Under the pieces are notes generated by a model. The model was not told the DNA's origin, ran no database searches, and worked only from the letters and a program-made list of their open reading frames with translations. 64,000 bases of DNA, taken from assembly GCA_963855995.1 (NCBI GenBank), contig OY979729.1, positions 8,760,115 through 8,824,114 on the forward strand, given 5' to 3'. Each line of letters opens with the position of its first letter. Within the stretch, counting starts at the first letter, position 1. Both the position numbers and the translations under genes were made by a program. This stretch comes from Muricea muricata (Eukaryota; Cnidaria; Anthozoa; Malacalcyonacea; Plexauridae). Positions 1 to 12,768 of the stretch are shown in pieces.

Positions 1-12
1 ACGATACTGTAT

Positions 13-1443
13 TCTGTATATCACTCAATGAGTATATTGTGCATGGATATGATCTATAACATAGCTAGCAATACATAGAGGATATTACACGGTGCATGGC
101 GCGAAGATATTATCTATGAGTGGTGAAAACACGTTCAGGTTGGAGCTAGCGAACAGAGAACATATAAATCCCAGGGGAAAACACACGCGTTTTTCAAGCG
201 TTACATATTTTTTCATGCCTTCACTAGTGAAAATATGGGAGATACGAGTGTTTTAGTTTACGGTGAAACACCCATAAAGCCATAACCATATAATAAATGA
301 GCTTATCCGATGGCTTACACAGATATTGAGTGCAGGCTTCAACCGCTTGTACAAGGTGTGAAATAAATTATACATTTTATATGCGCCCTGTAGAATATGC
401 AATTAAATTGTCGTATTCTCAATCCATTAGCTCTACAGTAACTTTTACAATCCGTTTCCCAAACAAAGTAATGAGTGAATTCAAAGCCGCGAAGCGAGAT
501 GCAGAAATTGCGAGTTTGAATATCCGGTATTAAAATTGTCGGTGTATCTTAGGTGTTGATGTCTCTGGGAGTGTTAATTTTGTGTTTCAAGCATAATAGC
601 CTGGAATATATTTCAAACTGTTATACTGTATACACTTGAGTTTTTTACTACATATTATAATCCCAGATTCAATATAATGCAATATAAGCACCATATGTGC
701 TCTCGTCGTGATATTATATCGTTTAAACATGTTATAATGCTCTCGTCTAGGTGCACGCCATAGATGTGATTTTGGTTGCTGGATCAAGAATTTAGCCTGA
801 TGTTAGACGTATTGCAGTAATTGTCACTCATTTTATCTTCTGCTGAATCACTACAAAATACGCGTGTGCGAACTGCCCAATTATGTAAAAAATCCTGGCA
901 AAATTTTCATGTATTTGCACCTGGATAATTTTATTATTTTATTTATTCTGAAACTTACAGGTAGTAGTTTCATACATTGAAATATAACACAAGTGTTATA
1001 TAATATTATCGTACTAATCGTAGACCTTCTATACGTGCTTTGAACGTTTATATACACATACACAGGCTATACACTTCTAAATGCTTATCAATTCCATTTT
1101 ATAAACTAATTTTGTATAGTAGAAATCAAATAAATGTTGTTCATGAATTTTTCACGTGAGTTTTTGCTTTCATCACTGTGCTTTCAATTTCATTACTGTG
1201 TCTTCACCAACGACACATTCGCTGCCAGTTAATGTATCCTCATCATGATATATAAGTCTGGAATCGAGAATACGACAATTTAATTGCATATTCTATAGGG
1301 CGCATATAAAATGTATAATTTATTTCACACCTTGTACACTCGTAAATAATATCTTCGCGCCATGCACGGTGTAATATTATCTATGTATTGCTAGCTATGT
1401 TATAGATCATATCCACAATATACTCATTGAGTGGTATACAGAC
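13..1443. mobile_element. TIR/foldback element, ~1.43 kb
   Basis: The two ends are inverted copies. The left end starts near tctgtatatcactcaatgag and the right end closes with its reverse complement at about 1424-1442. A second matching block (351-425, around acaaggtgtgaaataaatta) pairs with 1258-1345. The left arm has about 230 extra bases (121-350) that the right arm lacks, so one arm has gained or lost sequence. The short open frame at 330-533 lies inside the arm and resembles no protein I know. No transposase is visible, so this is a non-autonomous DNA transposon or foldback element. The superfamily is not determined. Confidence 0.75.
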
Positions 1444-1479
1444 TAGCCTGTGAGCATGTCGTGACTCGTGAATATTCTG

Positions 1480-2720
1480 TAGTGCGACTCGAAGTCTCGA
1501 ACGAAACCCACAGCATCTGAAGCAAAAGCTACCGAACGCGAATAATTAAACCTTTAGACGACGCGATTTGCCGCATTTTCAGAATCCAATATTAATTGTT
1601 TGATCTTGAAACTCTCAGTCAAAGCAATAATTTTTATGCCAGGACTTGATGCGCCATCACTCCTTGCAATACAACAGAGAACGATTCAGACGGCCGCGCG
1701 TGTTTTCATTTACCCATGGGACTGGAAACTTGTGATGAGGAGGCTCCTCAAAACAAACCTATAGCACATGCGCAGAAGCGACTGTAACCTACCTTTAAAT
1801 ATTGACCTTCACGTTATAGGTATTCCAGAGATTTTGCAAGACAAGCACAGACAACTGTGATGAGAGAAGCCACAGCCAAAAAGAACTTTCAAGAGGATTT
1901 AGTGGTAAAAACCCAAATATTACAATATACTTACTATCATTGCAAATTCTCTATTATACCCCCCCCCCCGGATTAATAGAGAGTTTATAATGATGATTAT
2001 CATCATGTATCAAGTGCTGTACCAATAGTTTCTTCATTATTCTTTACAAATTTTAACTTACTTTTATTCTTTCTTTCTTTTTCTTCAAAACCTCTTCTGT
2101 TCTGATACACTGCACTCTATACAAGAAACATGCAAATTCAGACTTTCAGTTCAAATTCAAAGATGATTCCAAGCTAAAGGCAAGCGAGAACCATGATTCA
2201 ACGAGTGTTTACATGACCAATGAGCTGCCTTTCATTTGAATTGCAAGTCTGAATTTCCTGATCCGTTTAATTTCCCCTTTCTTTTCTCCAATCTACTTTT
2301 CCTCCTGTTCACCCTCTTCTTTACCGGGTACTCCTTCCAGGATAGCACCCCCTTCCACTAGTTTCTTTATCCTGCTTCTCCCCTTCTTTACCCCAATCCC
2401 CCTTATTTACTCCAATTTAATCTTCTTCCTCCTGTTTACTCTACTTCTTCGCCTAGTACCCGTCAGGGTAGTACCCCTTCCTTGACACTACTTCAATCTT
2501 TATGCTGCCCCCCCCCCCCACTACTCTCATAATTGTAAGTTATTCATATGACGTAGTTACTGGAGAATTATTCATTCAGCTTGGCAATTACATTATATGA
2601 TAACTACAGTGAAACACATTTTCATTAATTCATTATGAGTTCCGCCTCATCGTCAGCAGTTTAGTTAAGTACCCGTGTTCCGGTGATTACTGATATTTTA
2701 CAATTTTAACCATCCAGTCA
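1480..2720. other. Non-coding stretch with C-runs and a small inverted repeat
   Basis: I see no gene here. There are C homopolymers at about 1961-1970 and 2507-2519 and a pyrimidine-rich tract at 2060-2520. An imperfect inverted repeat (about 2133-2155 against 2232-2256, arm aaattcagactt) may be a small MITE. Confidence 0.5.
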
Positions 2721-2721
2721 A

Positions 2722-2858
2722 CATTCGCAAACCGGAGTACCCGGAATAAACCCACGACTGACTAACTCCTCACATGGGTGTCACGAGTCTGAAGTAAGGA
2801 TTGAACCCACGACCTCACATGTGATAGGCGTTTGCTCTGACGATTGCGCCACTTGGCT
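2722..2858 (-). mobile_element. tRNA-derived SINE fragment (antisense)
   Basis: Read on the minus strand, the sequence has a box-A-like TGGCGCAATCG (2841-2851) followed about 40 bases on by a B box GGTTCAATCC (2798-2807). After that comes the conserved segment GGGTTTATTCCGGGTACTCC (about 2735-2757). The same tRNA-like head plus conserved segment recurs at 60721-60985 (+), and the segment alone at 9093-9175 (-). That combination is diagnostic of a SINE rather than a working tRNA gene. The acceptor stem is not intact. Confidence 0.7.
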
Positions 2859-2859
2859 A

Positions 2860-3795
2860 TTACTGTGCAGGATCAAACAATCCTACACGAGAAATTTAAA
2901 TGCCGTGGCGTTGACTTGTGTTTCACTGTCATCATTTTGTAAGACAATTACTAAATAGTTTCCTGAGCAGGATAGCGTCATCCATGAACTTGGCATGTTG
3001 CCTTAGGTTCAACTTCAACACGAGTTCTCCCAAATATCCCGAAATGCCGCGCGCATGTATGACACTATCTTGAAGAGGAAACCATTTGGTATTTTATTAC
3101 TCTCTTATTTATTATCAGTCATTTGCGCAATCAATAAATATAATCCAGATTGGAGAAATTGTGGGCATTCTTGGGCGCCCGTTCTAGTTTCCTAACGTGG
3201 GCAATACTTTTTTTAATTTGTTTATTCACAAAATCCATCTAGATTTACTTCAAAAAAATTTGAGAAAAATATATAAATATATTTGTCCGCGAAAGTTAGG
3301 GAACTGGAAATGACACCAGAAATGTCTTTAAATTCCGCCATTTTGTGTTGCGCTTTTCTTGGAGTTGCATACATACAGTTTAAGCTCACACGTACACGTT
3401 CTACACTTGCTGTATTTCTTGCTATCGGGGTATCATCATGCCGGGAATTTGTCCATGAGTTTCTTCGTCGACTAACCTCTGTGACCTGTCACGCCTATTA
3501 TAATTACTTAGTCCTCTCTAATGCTTGTGAACGTAGTTTTCTTTGCTTATCTTGTAAACAGTTTTCTGAACATCGTAATTTTTTTTTCAAAGAATGCCAA
3601 GTAAAAAGTGAATACAACAACCATCAACTAATGATGCAACAAGATGGGAAAGAATTCATATCGACATAAGAAGTAAATCACAAGCCGTCTCCATCAGATG
3701 TTAAGATGCAAATACTATCACAATGTACGGTTTGTTAAAGTCAATTCAATTAAAGCTTAGTGTCCTATATTCTAAAATATTTTGTAACATTAATT
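2860..3795. other. Intergenic, no supported gene
   Basis: The only long open frame (3283-3669, +) starts at a non-ATG codon, shows no recognisable domain and has the composition of random AT-rich sequence. I see nothing else. Confidence 0.4.
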
Positions 3796-4032
3796 TTCTC
3801 CTTATTTTATGTTGGTTGACTGGACACGAGTGAGCTAGTTACCTACTGGACCGCCTTGATGCTCCATGAAGAGAGTGCGCCAACCAGATGAAACCATAAA
3901 CAGCATGATGAAACGAGAACAACCGAAGCCAAGAAGATCCAAAGATAGAGTGAAAGTAAGTTTTTTGATTTTATCTTGTCGTTTCCATTTTTTTAGCAGT
4001 TCAGCTTTTGTTTCAATAAAAATTAACATCTC
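3795..4032 (+). mobile_element. Partial copy of the foldback family at 16735-18175
   Basis: The run begins with ttttctccttattttatg and includes cagcatgatgaaacgagaac, a ccaaagatagagtgaaagta motif and cagttcagcttttgtttcaa. It aligns base by base with both arms of the large palindrome at 16735-18175 (left arm 16740-17010, right arm 18000-18170 inverted). Only the outer part of the family is present here. Confidence 0.75.
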
Positions 4033-4861
4033 GCACTAACGTTGCTAGTGTCGGTAGTACTGTAAAAAGCACACAGGATCTTTCACTACCTGAAACAATA
4101 AAAAAAAACAAAATTCGACTTTCGAGCGAATTAAAGCCTTTCGTTGGGGAGTTGGTCGTAAAGATAGAAATTTAATGCGCTGTCTGCCATCTTAGATTCA
4201 TATTTGATCTCGTTGACACGTAAAATCTTGATTCCCAAACAGCTTGAAGTAAGCTAGTTTTGATATAAGTTACATTTCACGTGCACAGTAATTCTCAAAG
4301 AGATATCGGCAATAAATTTGAGAGAGCTTTTGAGAGAGATTAGTGCGAGATATTAATTTTTATTGTTCGAAAGAGCTTTAAGAATTTACACATTCCTTAC
4401 GTGTTGTTTAATTCTCGAGATATTTTAATCTAAATTCATAAATTAGGGTAGCTGCAAGTTGTGTGCGTGTGAGAAATAAAGACTCCTTCACGGCTATGAT
4501 TTTCTTTTGTGTTTTGCTCACGATTTATTAATGATTCTCGAGATTTTAATAAAAAAATTTCATATTAACAGCTTACACAATAATTTGGCCGGCCTAATTA
4601 ATACTATTTTATAATATACTGAGTGTCAAAGTTCATTTATTCCTGTTTCTTATTGGTTAAGAACGTATCACGTGATAGTGGAGAAATTCTATTGTCTCCC
4701 TGGCAACGTAGCTAAGCGGTGGACATTACTTTTATTCACCGGTAGACAACAAATCCACAAAGCCTCACGTAGCCATGTCAGGTAAAAGGTAATCCTTTTT
4801 ACACATGTTTGATTGATTTGTGGTACTTTTCTTCTCTTTTGGCACTCAGTATATAATAAAA

Positions 4862-4969
4862 TACTTATTGACTGAGACCTCGGGAAAGCAGTATGTTTTG
4901 TGCACCCTCGACATCGACAGTCTCTGGTCCACAAAACATACTGTTTCCCTCGGTCTCAGTCAATAAGTG
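4862..4969. mobile_element. Short palindromic MITE
   Basis: Arms of about 40 bases (left cttattgactgagacctcgg, right its inverse) surround a spacer of about 28 bases. No coding capacity. Confidence 0.65.
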
Positions 4970-5047
4970 TTAATTACTATACATTGCAGTTGTTTTATGC
5001 GTTGTGATTGGTCAGTTGTATGCAGATAAATGCGACTATCACACAAT

Positions 5048-5322
5048 CTGCAGATAACTCAGTCATACAATAAGAATACATAGAAGGGCCACTCAGCAGT
5101 GCAACATGTCACACTATGTTTATGCAGTTTACTGGCTGCCACCAGCCAGTTCAGCATTCCTATTGGCCAGAAAATGCAATTGACTGGCTGAGAAAATGCT
5201 AATAACGTGCGTAATGCGACATGCGCGGCTTCAAAAACTCCAAAGGCTCCGACGCGAGTGGCCCTTCTATGTATTCTTATTCTATGGCTCAGTTATCTGC
5301 TAGCAGATAACTGAGTTATCTG
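5048..5322. mobile_element. Inverted-repeat element with an adjoining palindrome
   Basis: The left arm, cagataactcagtcatacaa followed by taagaatacatagaagggcc, is repeated inverted at about 5250-5299. A second small palindrome, cagataactgagttatctg, abuts the right end (5304-5322). Internal sequence about 150 bases, no ORF. Confidence 0.7.
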
Positions 5323-5509
5323 CATGTTGAGCCTACGGTGCAGATTATTACAGTATGCGGTATTCGTTGGCATCAATGGTTGGCATGGCAACAACATTTT
5401 TTTGATATTTTCTGTTTCATGTTATGGCATCTTGCTTTTTAAGCTCTTCCGAAGGCGAAATTCGTCAATTGCTCGAGGAAAAAGACTTACAATGTATAAT
5501 AAAGCAATT

Positions 5510-5642
5510 ATCGGATTCGGTTTTTGTGATATGCAAAATTATCAATGTCTTGGTAAGAGTTATCTGACTCGCCTTCGGCTCGGCTGATAACTCTTACCTC
5601 GACATTGATCATTTCGCATATCACAAAAACCTCATCCAATAA
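5510..5642. repeat. Hairpin element
   Basis: Left arm ttgtgatatgcaaaattatc, then ggtaagagttatc, is repeated inverted up to 5642 around a short turn rich in ggctcg. It sits directly before the perfect palindrome at 5663-5748. Confidence 0.65.
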
Positions 5643-5662
5643 GTGCTTAATATGTTATAGTT

Positions 5663-5748
5663 TACTTATTAAGCTTTGTGGAAACACCACGTAAATTTAT
5701 TATTGCAATAATAAATTTACGTGGTGTTTCCACAAAGCTTAATAAGTA
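5663..5748. repeat. 86-bp perfect palindrome
   Basis: Comparing bases outward from the centre between 5705 and 5706, I found no mismatch. The arms contain aagctttgtggaaacaccac and then gtaaattta. The same arm sequence frames the element at 63586-63698 and shares a downstream tail (atgcaaacgtacaa-like), so both belong to one repeat family. Confidence 0.85.
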
Positions 5749-5749
5749 T

Positions 5750-6688
5750 ATTGTATTCACCATGCAAACGTACAAGAAACTTATCATGTTATAGTTTATA
5801 AATTATTCGTAACTATCATCTCATGACTTAATTCTTTCTACTATTGCAAAGGGTGATGGGATGTGAAAAAAACGCACAAGAAGAGAAAAGAATGAACGAT
5901 CCTGGACGGCAAGACCCACAAAACAACAATCCACAAGAATAAGAAGACACGACATTGTAATAGAAAGTAGTGGTAATGTGCAAGTTAGTAGAAAACAAGA
6001 TACTTATTATTGAGGGATCAAAGAGGATTTATTAGATATTTCTCGTTAATGAAAAAGAAAAGACAGCAAATTAAGTGAAAAAAATTGGATTGAAATAACA
6101 TTGATATCAAATACATTCAACAAAATAATTAAATAGAATATCTAGGAGTTTGGCAGTCAATTTTCGAGTCAAAAAACAGGTAAAAATATGGTAAATGTCG
6201 ACAATATTTTTTAAAGAAACAATACCTTAACGCCTGGAAATTTCGTCTCTAACATTTGGATTTGGATATTTCTAAAAACAAAACAAAATAACATGTAGGA
6301 TTGAACGTTTTACAAAAATAAGTTTCGTAATAATGCCACTAAATTATAGTTGATGCATTTTGTCACTATTCTTGGTTTGCACATGACGTCATTTCGTGTG
6401 ATTGGGCGCCATCTTGGTTGACTCTGCAGATTACTTCAGCTGTTTACAGCGAAACACTAGTGTCAATTTACTATTTCATCGTTAGTTTTAGCGTATTATG
6501 AATGATACTTTAAAGATGTATGGCTCGATAGGATCAGATATAATGAATAGATACTTTGTGGTTGCCATGTGTTTCAAACGTCAACAAAGATGGCGTCGAT
6601 TGTAAACGATCAATTCCGTCGTTCTACCTTTAAAGAATGTGTTCTCTGGTTAAAGAGCGAGAAAATTTGACTTGTATTCCAATTCACC
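5750..6688. other. Intergenic, nothing recognised
   Basis: AT-rich sequence without a supported gene, splice-site pair or clear inverted repeat. Confidence 0.35.
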
Positions 6689-6918
6689 GTAGCAAAACAA
6701 ATGGTGGCATGTCGATTTTACCAGAATTTAATGCGGGTATGAATCAAGAATAGCAGTGAAATGATATTTAACATAAGCTAATGGACGGAATTTTAACACA
6801 AGTGACAAAATAACCTATCTGTCTGTTCCTCAAACGAGGTTAATTTACCTTAAGTTTTTAAACGATTTCAGACCGCAAGGCATTCTGGTAAAATCAACAC
6901 CCGCCATCTTTTTGCTAC
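6689..6918. mobile_element. MITE family B, copy 1
   Basis: Terminal inverted repeats begin gtagcaaaa and include gtcgattttaccagaat on the left; the inverse (attctggtaaaatcaac ... ttgctac) closes the right. The second copy at 12378-12612 has the same ends and shares internal blocks such as ttttaacacaagtg and aaaataacctat. No ORF of note. Confidence 0.8.
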
Positions 6919-7419
6919 ATTAAATTCCCAAGGGAATATATCATTTCTTTGTTTCTTAGCTAATTTGGTTCATACATCCATGCAAATCAGTAGGATCATT
7001 ATATTTTTTTGTGCATTTTAAATTCCCATGGGAATACAGCATGCTTTGTTTCAATGGTGATGCGTCTGTTTATGGTAATTACTGCATAATGCGAATCCTC
7101 TTTGATTATTAATATGATAAGTATCTTGGTGCTTTCAGATTTGTTTTGGTAAGCAGGAACAATGAAGTCATTGTTTGTGTACACTAAAGCAAATTACGAA
7201 GGTGGTTTGAGAGCAGCTGCGAGGTACCATGCAAATGAAGGCGTTTCGGTTAAATAAGTGTGAGAATTACGGCATTAAAAATTGCATGTCATCTACACTT
7301 AAGGATATAAGTTGCCAAAAAAAAAACAACTTTAGTGAATCTGTTGAGTTTCAATTGCTTTTTATTTTTGCCTAATTCTCATGCTTATTTGACCCAGCCT
7401 TGGACTTTGGTAAGTATCA

Positions 7420-7661
7420 GGGGCCGGTTGTATCAAAGGCGTTTAGCTTAAACGGTGGATAAGTCAAAAATATGAAACACGTTTCCATGTTGTATAAACA
7501 AACCAGCTGAAGTTATTTGACCTGAGAAGAACAATTATATATAAAACTAAATATTTATTCTATTTCAACTCATAATTTCGGTTCCGTACTAGGCGTAAAA
7601 CTGATTTTTAAATTTCACTTATCCACCGTTTAAGCTAAACGCCTTTGATACAACCGGCCCC
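7420..7661. mobile_element. MITE family C, near-perfect ~44-bp TIRs
   Basis: The left end, ggggccggttgtatcaaagg then cgtttagcttaaacggtgga, is repeated almost perfectly inverted at 7617-7661. The bases cag lie on both sides of the gggccgg...ccggccc core, a possible 3-bp target duplication. Looser relatives, with terminal cagttg-type motifs and an internal ctgggt block, occur at 35499, 42757 and 58983, and a partial end at about 63750. Confidence 0.8.
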
Positions 7662-8498
7662 AGGTTTATATTTACTCCGGAACAGTTAACACAACGAAAA
7701 GCCCATGCCCATTCAGCTAAGGTTTTACGTTTGAAAATTCAATCAAAAACTCAGTCTAAGTGGGTTTAAGTAGCTAGAGATAACGTAATTTATCTTTTTA
7801 TTTTGCTTTTTTGTTTATAACGTAATTTATTAGCTAAATGTATGGACTGCGAGGGTGTGCGCCGTGTGTAAGTTGCATGGGATTAGGTTTATTAAAGGAA
7901 TTAAAATTTTTGAAAGTATGCTTAAAAACCAAAATCTGTCGTCACTTCTAACAAAACAGTTAAGAGTAGGTTTCAACATCAACTAAATTGATCTATACTA
8001 TTAACTAAGAAAAATGCGAATTAAGTTTTATATTTTGCAAGCAAATTTTAAATAGAATTCTCACCTGTTTTTATGTACGAGCTTTTTCTGTTTACGTTTG
8101 ATCTAAAATATCCAAAATAAATTGCATTTAAAATGCATACTTTACCGAAATTTTAACTCTTTTAATTTTCGAAATTGGGTGGCAGTCGGGGTGGTGGTGG
8201 TGCATGCGGGTTTATCAGCTGTGAGTGACTGTGCGATGGTGAGGAAAGTGAAGGTAACGAATGGAATGCAGGAGCTTAGAACTGAGGAAGACAGCTTAGA
8301 ACTGAGGCAGGTAGGCAGTTGGTAGGATCAGCGGGGGGCACTTGACATTTTGGCTTTGGGAATCAAATTTGCATGCTAAGTACTTAAGTCACTAACGTTT
8401 GTTGTTTTAATTTGTTAGGTACGCGCGGCTGCTCTCTAGGGAAGATCAACTTAGCAATTGTATTAGCACTTGCAAAGTTGGTCTTCTCTTTGCCGGCT
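7662..8498. other. Intergenic
   Basis: No gene seen. A small direct repeat, agcttagaactgagg, occurs twice at about 8272-8303. Confidence 0.35.
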
Positions 8499-8612
8499 AC
8501 CCCGGCCAGTTCTCCGAGTGCTACTTCCACCGTGAATAAGTAGAAGTACTTGTACTACATGTATAAGTACTTCTACTTAGGTGGAAGTGGCACTTGGGGA
8601 GCTGGCCGGGGT
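8499..8612. mobile_element. Palindromic MITE
   Basis: Left arm accccggccagttctccgag ending in agtagaagtactt is repeated inverted to ggccggggt at 8612. Arms of about 50 bases, no coding content. Confidence 0.65.
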
Positions 8613-9092
8613 AGGGGGATTTTTTTTATTCAATTTCTCAATTCCCATGGGAATTGAATTTTTAATTAAAAAGGGGTCACAAGTAAATTTTGTAAACAAT
8701 TTATTGAAAAAATTTGTAAAGATTACATACAATTTGAATAACAATAAAAAGAGATTAACTACCACACATTGTACTTATTAAAATAACAACAGAAGAAAAC
8801 AGAACATGGCAGAGAGAACAATAACACAAGTGAATGAACAAAGTCCAAAAAAACTTGGGTCTTTTCAACGTAAGTAAATGTTTATACTTCAAAATATATT
8901 ATAACAATGAAACAACTTGAAGTGATAAATTTTGAGAGTTTTGCAAAGGTTTACCCAGCATATAACGAGTTGTTTCACAATTACAAAGAAAAACATGTGG
9001 CTCAAAACATGCAACTGATAGAGATGACGAGAAGGCTTAACAAGTCTAAGTAGAAAGGTTTTCAAAAGTTAGTCACATTTTTATAACCATAT

Positions 9093-9175
9093 GTAACTAC
9101 CCTGTCAACTCTCCCAGTGGGAAGAACCGGAGTACCCGGAGAAAACCCACGAGTTTTGGCGGAGCGTTGACCAAC
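9093..9175 (-). mobile_element. SINE core fragment (antisense)
   Basis: The minus strand reads cgtgggttttctccgggtac and then gagttgacagggt. This matches the 3' part of the SINE at 60847-60900. The tRNA-related head is missing. Confidence 0.7.
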
Positions 9176-12100
9176 GCTTTTTCAAATACAGCCAGCCTCA
9201 CAGAAGAAAGGTATTTTTGTCAAAAGAAAAATATTATTTTTAATCAATTGTGCTTTTATAAGTCAGAAAAAATACATGCACGAATTACCAACGAATTTTG
9301 ATGGCTTTGAGACATGTAACGTGGGCACATAATTCTTCCTAAAAATACTTTTTTGTACTCGAAACAACCCTTCAAAACGTCGAAAAACAACGAAGAAACG
9401 ATTTTTTTATAAATTCCAAATTGACCAAGCTGTAATGTTCGGAGCCACATTTTTCTTATTGCGTTTCTAACCTGACAATGTGAAATGCACTAAACATTGC
9501 TACCTTTATTTTTTTTAACAAAAAATTCAAAAATACATAGAATAAAAACCAAGCATTTTTAGAATATTGTGTGTAGCACGACATTTTTCAGAAACCAATC
9601 TCTTACACTTTTCTTTGCATAACAGTGCATGCGATCTATTTTTCGCAAAAAAATACAAAGAAAGTCTCAGACATCTCATTTTTCTGGTGGGCACAAGAAC
9701 AGAAGCTTTTTGTTCAAATTGTGATAATTTATTTGAGATAACTTTGGGCAAAATTCTATTTTTCATTGAAAACAGCCGAAAAATCAATGCTTTGGCTTTG
9801 CCCAGCAACTAATGAAGTCACTCGATAGTGAAGTTGCTTTATGTACAATTGATAGTTTCAGTGTTAAAGAGACCAAAATAAAAGTAGAAATACATAACTT
9901 AGATTGATCTTGGATTGAAAAGTAAAAAATTTATTCGAAGAATCAATTTAAATTTAGTCTTTTTGGAAGGTACCATTGTCAGGTTAGGAACATATCTCTT
10001 TGAAGTATAAATTCATCTTTACTTACTTGTTGAAAAGACTATATTCAAGAGCCATGTAAACCTGTTTTCTTATATTATTATTACCACGCAAGTATTACAA
10101 AGTGGAATATTTGAAATGTAAACTTGAACTGAAGCAAAGGAAATGCACATACAAATTCAGAAATATTTCAATTGCCAAAATACAAATTCACCACAACCAA
10201 ACAATATAAAAAGTTCCAGTAGGCAATATGTTGTAATTTTAATTAAGAAACTTATAAAGTAATAAATCATACAGGAAACACAAAAGAAATCATTTTCTCA
10301 TCTTACAGAATCGGTATTTTCAAAATCACTTTGCTATAGATCTGATGTATAAAATTGACGAGTTTCACAAGCCATTTACAACATTCGCATCTGTGTATGT
10401 CAGATATCTCGCCTTCAGCTTGGGTTTGTATATCCGATACAACCCGGTCACTTGTATTGTAAATAGTACAAATCAAAATTGTTATCAAATCAAAGTCTCA
10501 AACTAATTTAAATTATTCTACTCCATATAATGCCAGACAGTTTTACTTTTTCTCAGGAAAGACCTTATGTTCAACAAGGTAAATTTGGCATGTTAATTAA
10601 GAAGTCTGTAAAATTTGAAATTGCATAGTATCAACTAAAAGCTTCATGTGACTTAAAACTTTTTCAAGTCGATGTAATACGAAGAACTCTGGTAAAGTAT
10701 TTACTGTATCCAGGCATCAATAGAAAACTTTTAAAATTAAAAATTGTAGTTACTTATACTTATTATTGGCCAACATCTGTACTGCTTGTTTATCTAGAAA
10801 ATCTGGCATACTGTCAATTTTTTTAGTCCAAGGAAACTTTTTTACTCTTAAATTCTTACATCTGCCACATCTTTTCTTTGCTAATAAAAAGAGCCCACAG
10901 AATTTATTTGGCAAGTTGTGGTTTTCTTTTTCATTTAAGATATGTAATTAATTGATAAAGTTAAAGAACAACTGCATCAGTTCATCTCAATTCCAAACAA
11001 GTTCCACTTTGTAAACAAAAGACAATATGCTAGCTTATTTTGTCCTTAATAAGTAGTTCATCTTAAAGTTTGAAAGTCAACATTCTAGTACAAAATCACA
11101 AAGTCTGTATCTAAGATAAATTACCAGTAGTATAAAATATTACAAAGTATTTTTTTAACTTTAAAGGGTCCAATATAACATTGAGAACTATTGTGATTTT
11201 CAAATGAACTTTCCAAACTTTCAAATGAACACTCAAAGCCAGCTTAAACAAAAGATGATTGAGATAGTAAACCAGGAAATAACATAGGTGTTGTAATTTT
11301 TTATCAAAAATATGATATAGTGCATATAACAGAAACATTTCAATTAAAAAGTAGAAATATATTTCCTGTGGTTAGTTTTAATTGCTATATATATTGAAAT
11401 TTTAGTATAATAATGGATGTTTTTGTTTCTGGCAAAGTCACCTCAATCTCCTTATGTTTAACCAACATTACAAAGTCAAATAATGACAAACACGAATGAT
11501 TAAACACAAATTTATATTTTAATGGGTAAAAATAAATATGTCCAAATTAGTATAATCATGCATATAGGTCTGGTAGGGTACCAATTTTTAGAAACATATT
11601 TGTGTTGTTTAGAGGCATAACATATAAAATTGCTAGATTTGATATTTCAGTTTTTTAAGAAAGCCTTTTGTATGTGTTTTCATGAACTCTTGGGCCATAA
11701 TTCAATTGATTTGAACCAAATAAGATTCTAACTTTCTTTTAAAACACAGTTCATCATTATTTGACTTTTTCTAAGATTAAAATGCTTCTGGAGCACATGA
11801 GATTCCACGGTATGTGTACCCACAAAATAATCGTCAAATTAGGTGAGAATGAAACCGTCATGTCCAAAATTATACTGTCCCAAATTGTCCCATGTTCAAT
11901 ATTGTACATGCAATATTCCAATACCTTTAACAATTTCATTTTTCATAATCTGCCAGTTGTTGAGAGGAGGTTAAGCATTTTGTCGATCTACAAACAAATT
12001 TCAAAGAATTCTATTGAAGATAGATAACTGAAATGGTAAACAAACTGCAAAAGATAACAATGCAAGTGGTTGTGTAAAAACTAAAGACCACGTAAAGTCG

Positions 12101-12227
12101 GCCATTCTGTACAGTGTTTGGATTTGACAGTTTGAATTTTAATTGCCTCAAGAAAAGTCTAAAAGGCATTAAAAACATAACATTCCTTGTTCTTTTTTAA
12201 CCTCCCGACCTTGCACGACTCCCACAT
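9176..12227. other. 3-kb AT-rich stretch without a supported gene
   Basis: Short open frames occur on both strands, some overlapping back to back (9527-9808), but none has a recognisable motif, plausible start context or convincing splice sites. I also see no long inverted repeat. It may be old decayed repeat sequence or plain intergenic DNA. Confidence 0.4.
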
Positions 12228-12262
12228 CCTGCTCCGTCTCCTCCTATCCACCTCCCACCCTC

Positions 12263-12768
12263 AAGGCCCTGTCACACGGTGCAATTTTTCTTGCACTTGT
12301 AACTGCTCCGTCTCCTTCTCTATCCACCTCTTACCCTTAAGGCCCTGTCACACGGTGCACTTTTCCTTGCATTCACCGTAGCAAAAAAGATGGCGACATG
12401 TCGATTTTACCAGAATGCATTGCAGGTATCAAGAAAGAATATGTGGGAAAAGATGACAAGAAGCAAAGCTACTGGATTGAAATTTTAACACAAGTGTGAA
12501 AATAACCTATTGTCTTCTGTCTGTTCTTCAAAAGACGTTAATTTGCCTTTTTAAACAATTTCAGACTGCCATGCACTCTGGTAAAATCGACATTTGCCAT
12601 CTTTTTTGCTACAGGGAAAATCTACTCTTAAGTAAATTTGTGACAAATGTTTGGTACGTTAAAAAACCCCAGCAAACTGTGATGGAAACTTGCATTTGCC
12701 AATTTTACATCTCCCAATAGTAGAATTGCATTTCAAGTTGCAAGAAAAATTGCATTGTGACAGGACCT
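12263..12768. mobile_element. MITE family D carrying a nested MITE B
   Basis: The left end, ggccctgtcacacggtgcaa and ttttcttgca, is matched inverted by the right end at 12735-12768 (tgcaagaaaaattgca ... gtgacagg). The left end occurs twice (12263 and 12340) within a ~77-bp direct duplication that also contains ctgctccgtctcct. A complete family B copy (12378-12612) lies between the ends, so B inserted into D. Confidence 0.75.
12378..12612. mobile_element. MITE family B, copy 2 (nested)
   Basis: It has the same termini (gtagcaaaa, then cgacatgtcgattttaccag) and internal blocks as 6689-6918. It lies inside MITE D. Confidence 0.8.

Noticed and set aside
3283..3669. 128-residue open frame on the plus strand
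   Set aside because: Non-ATG start, no motif, no flanking promoter or splice evidence.
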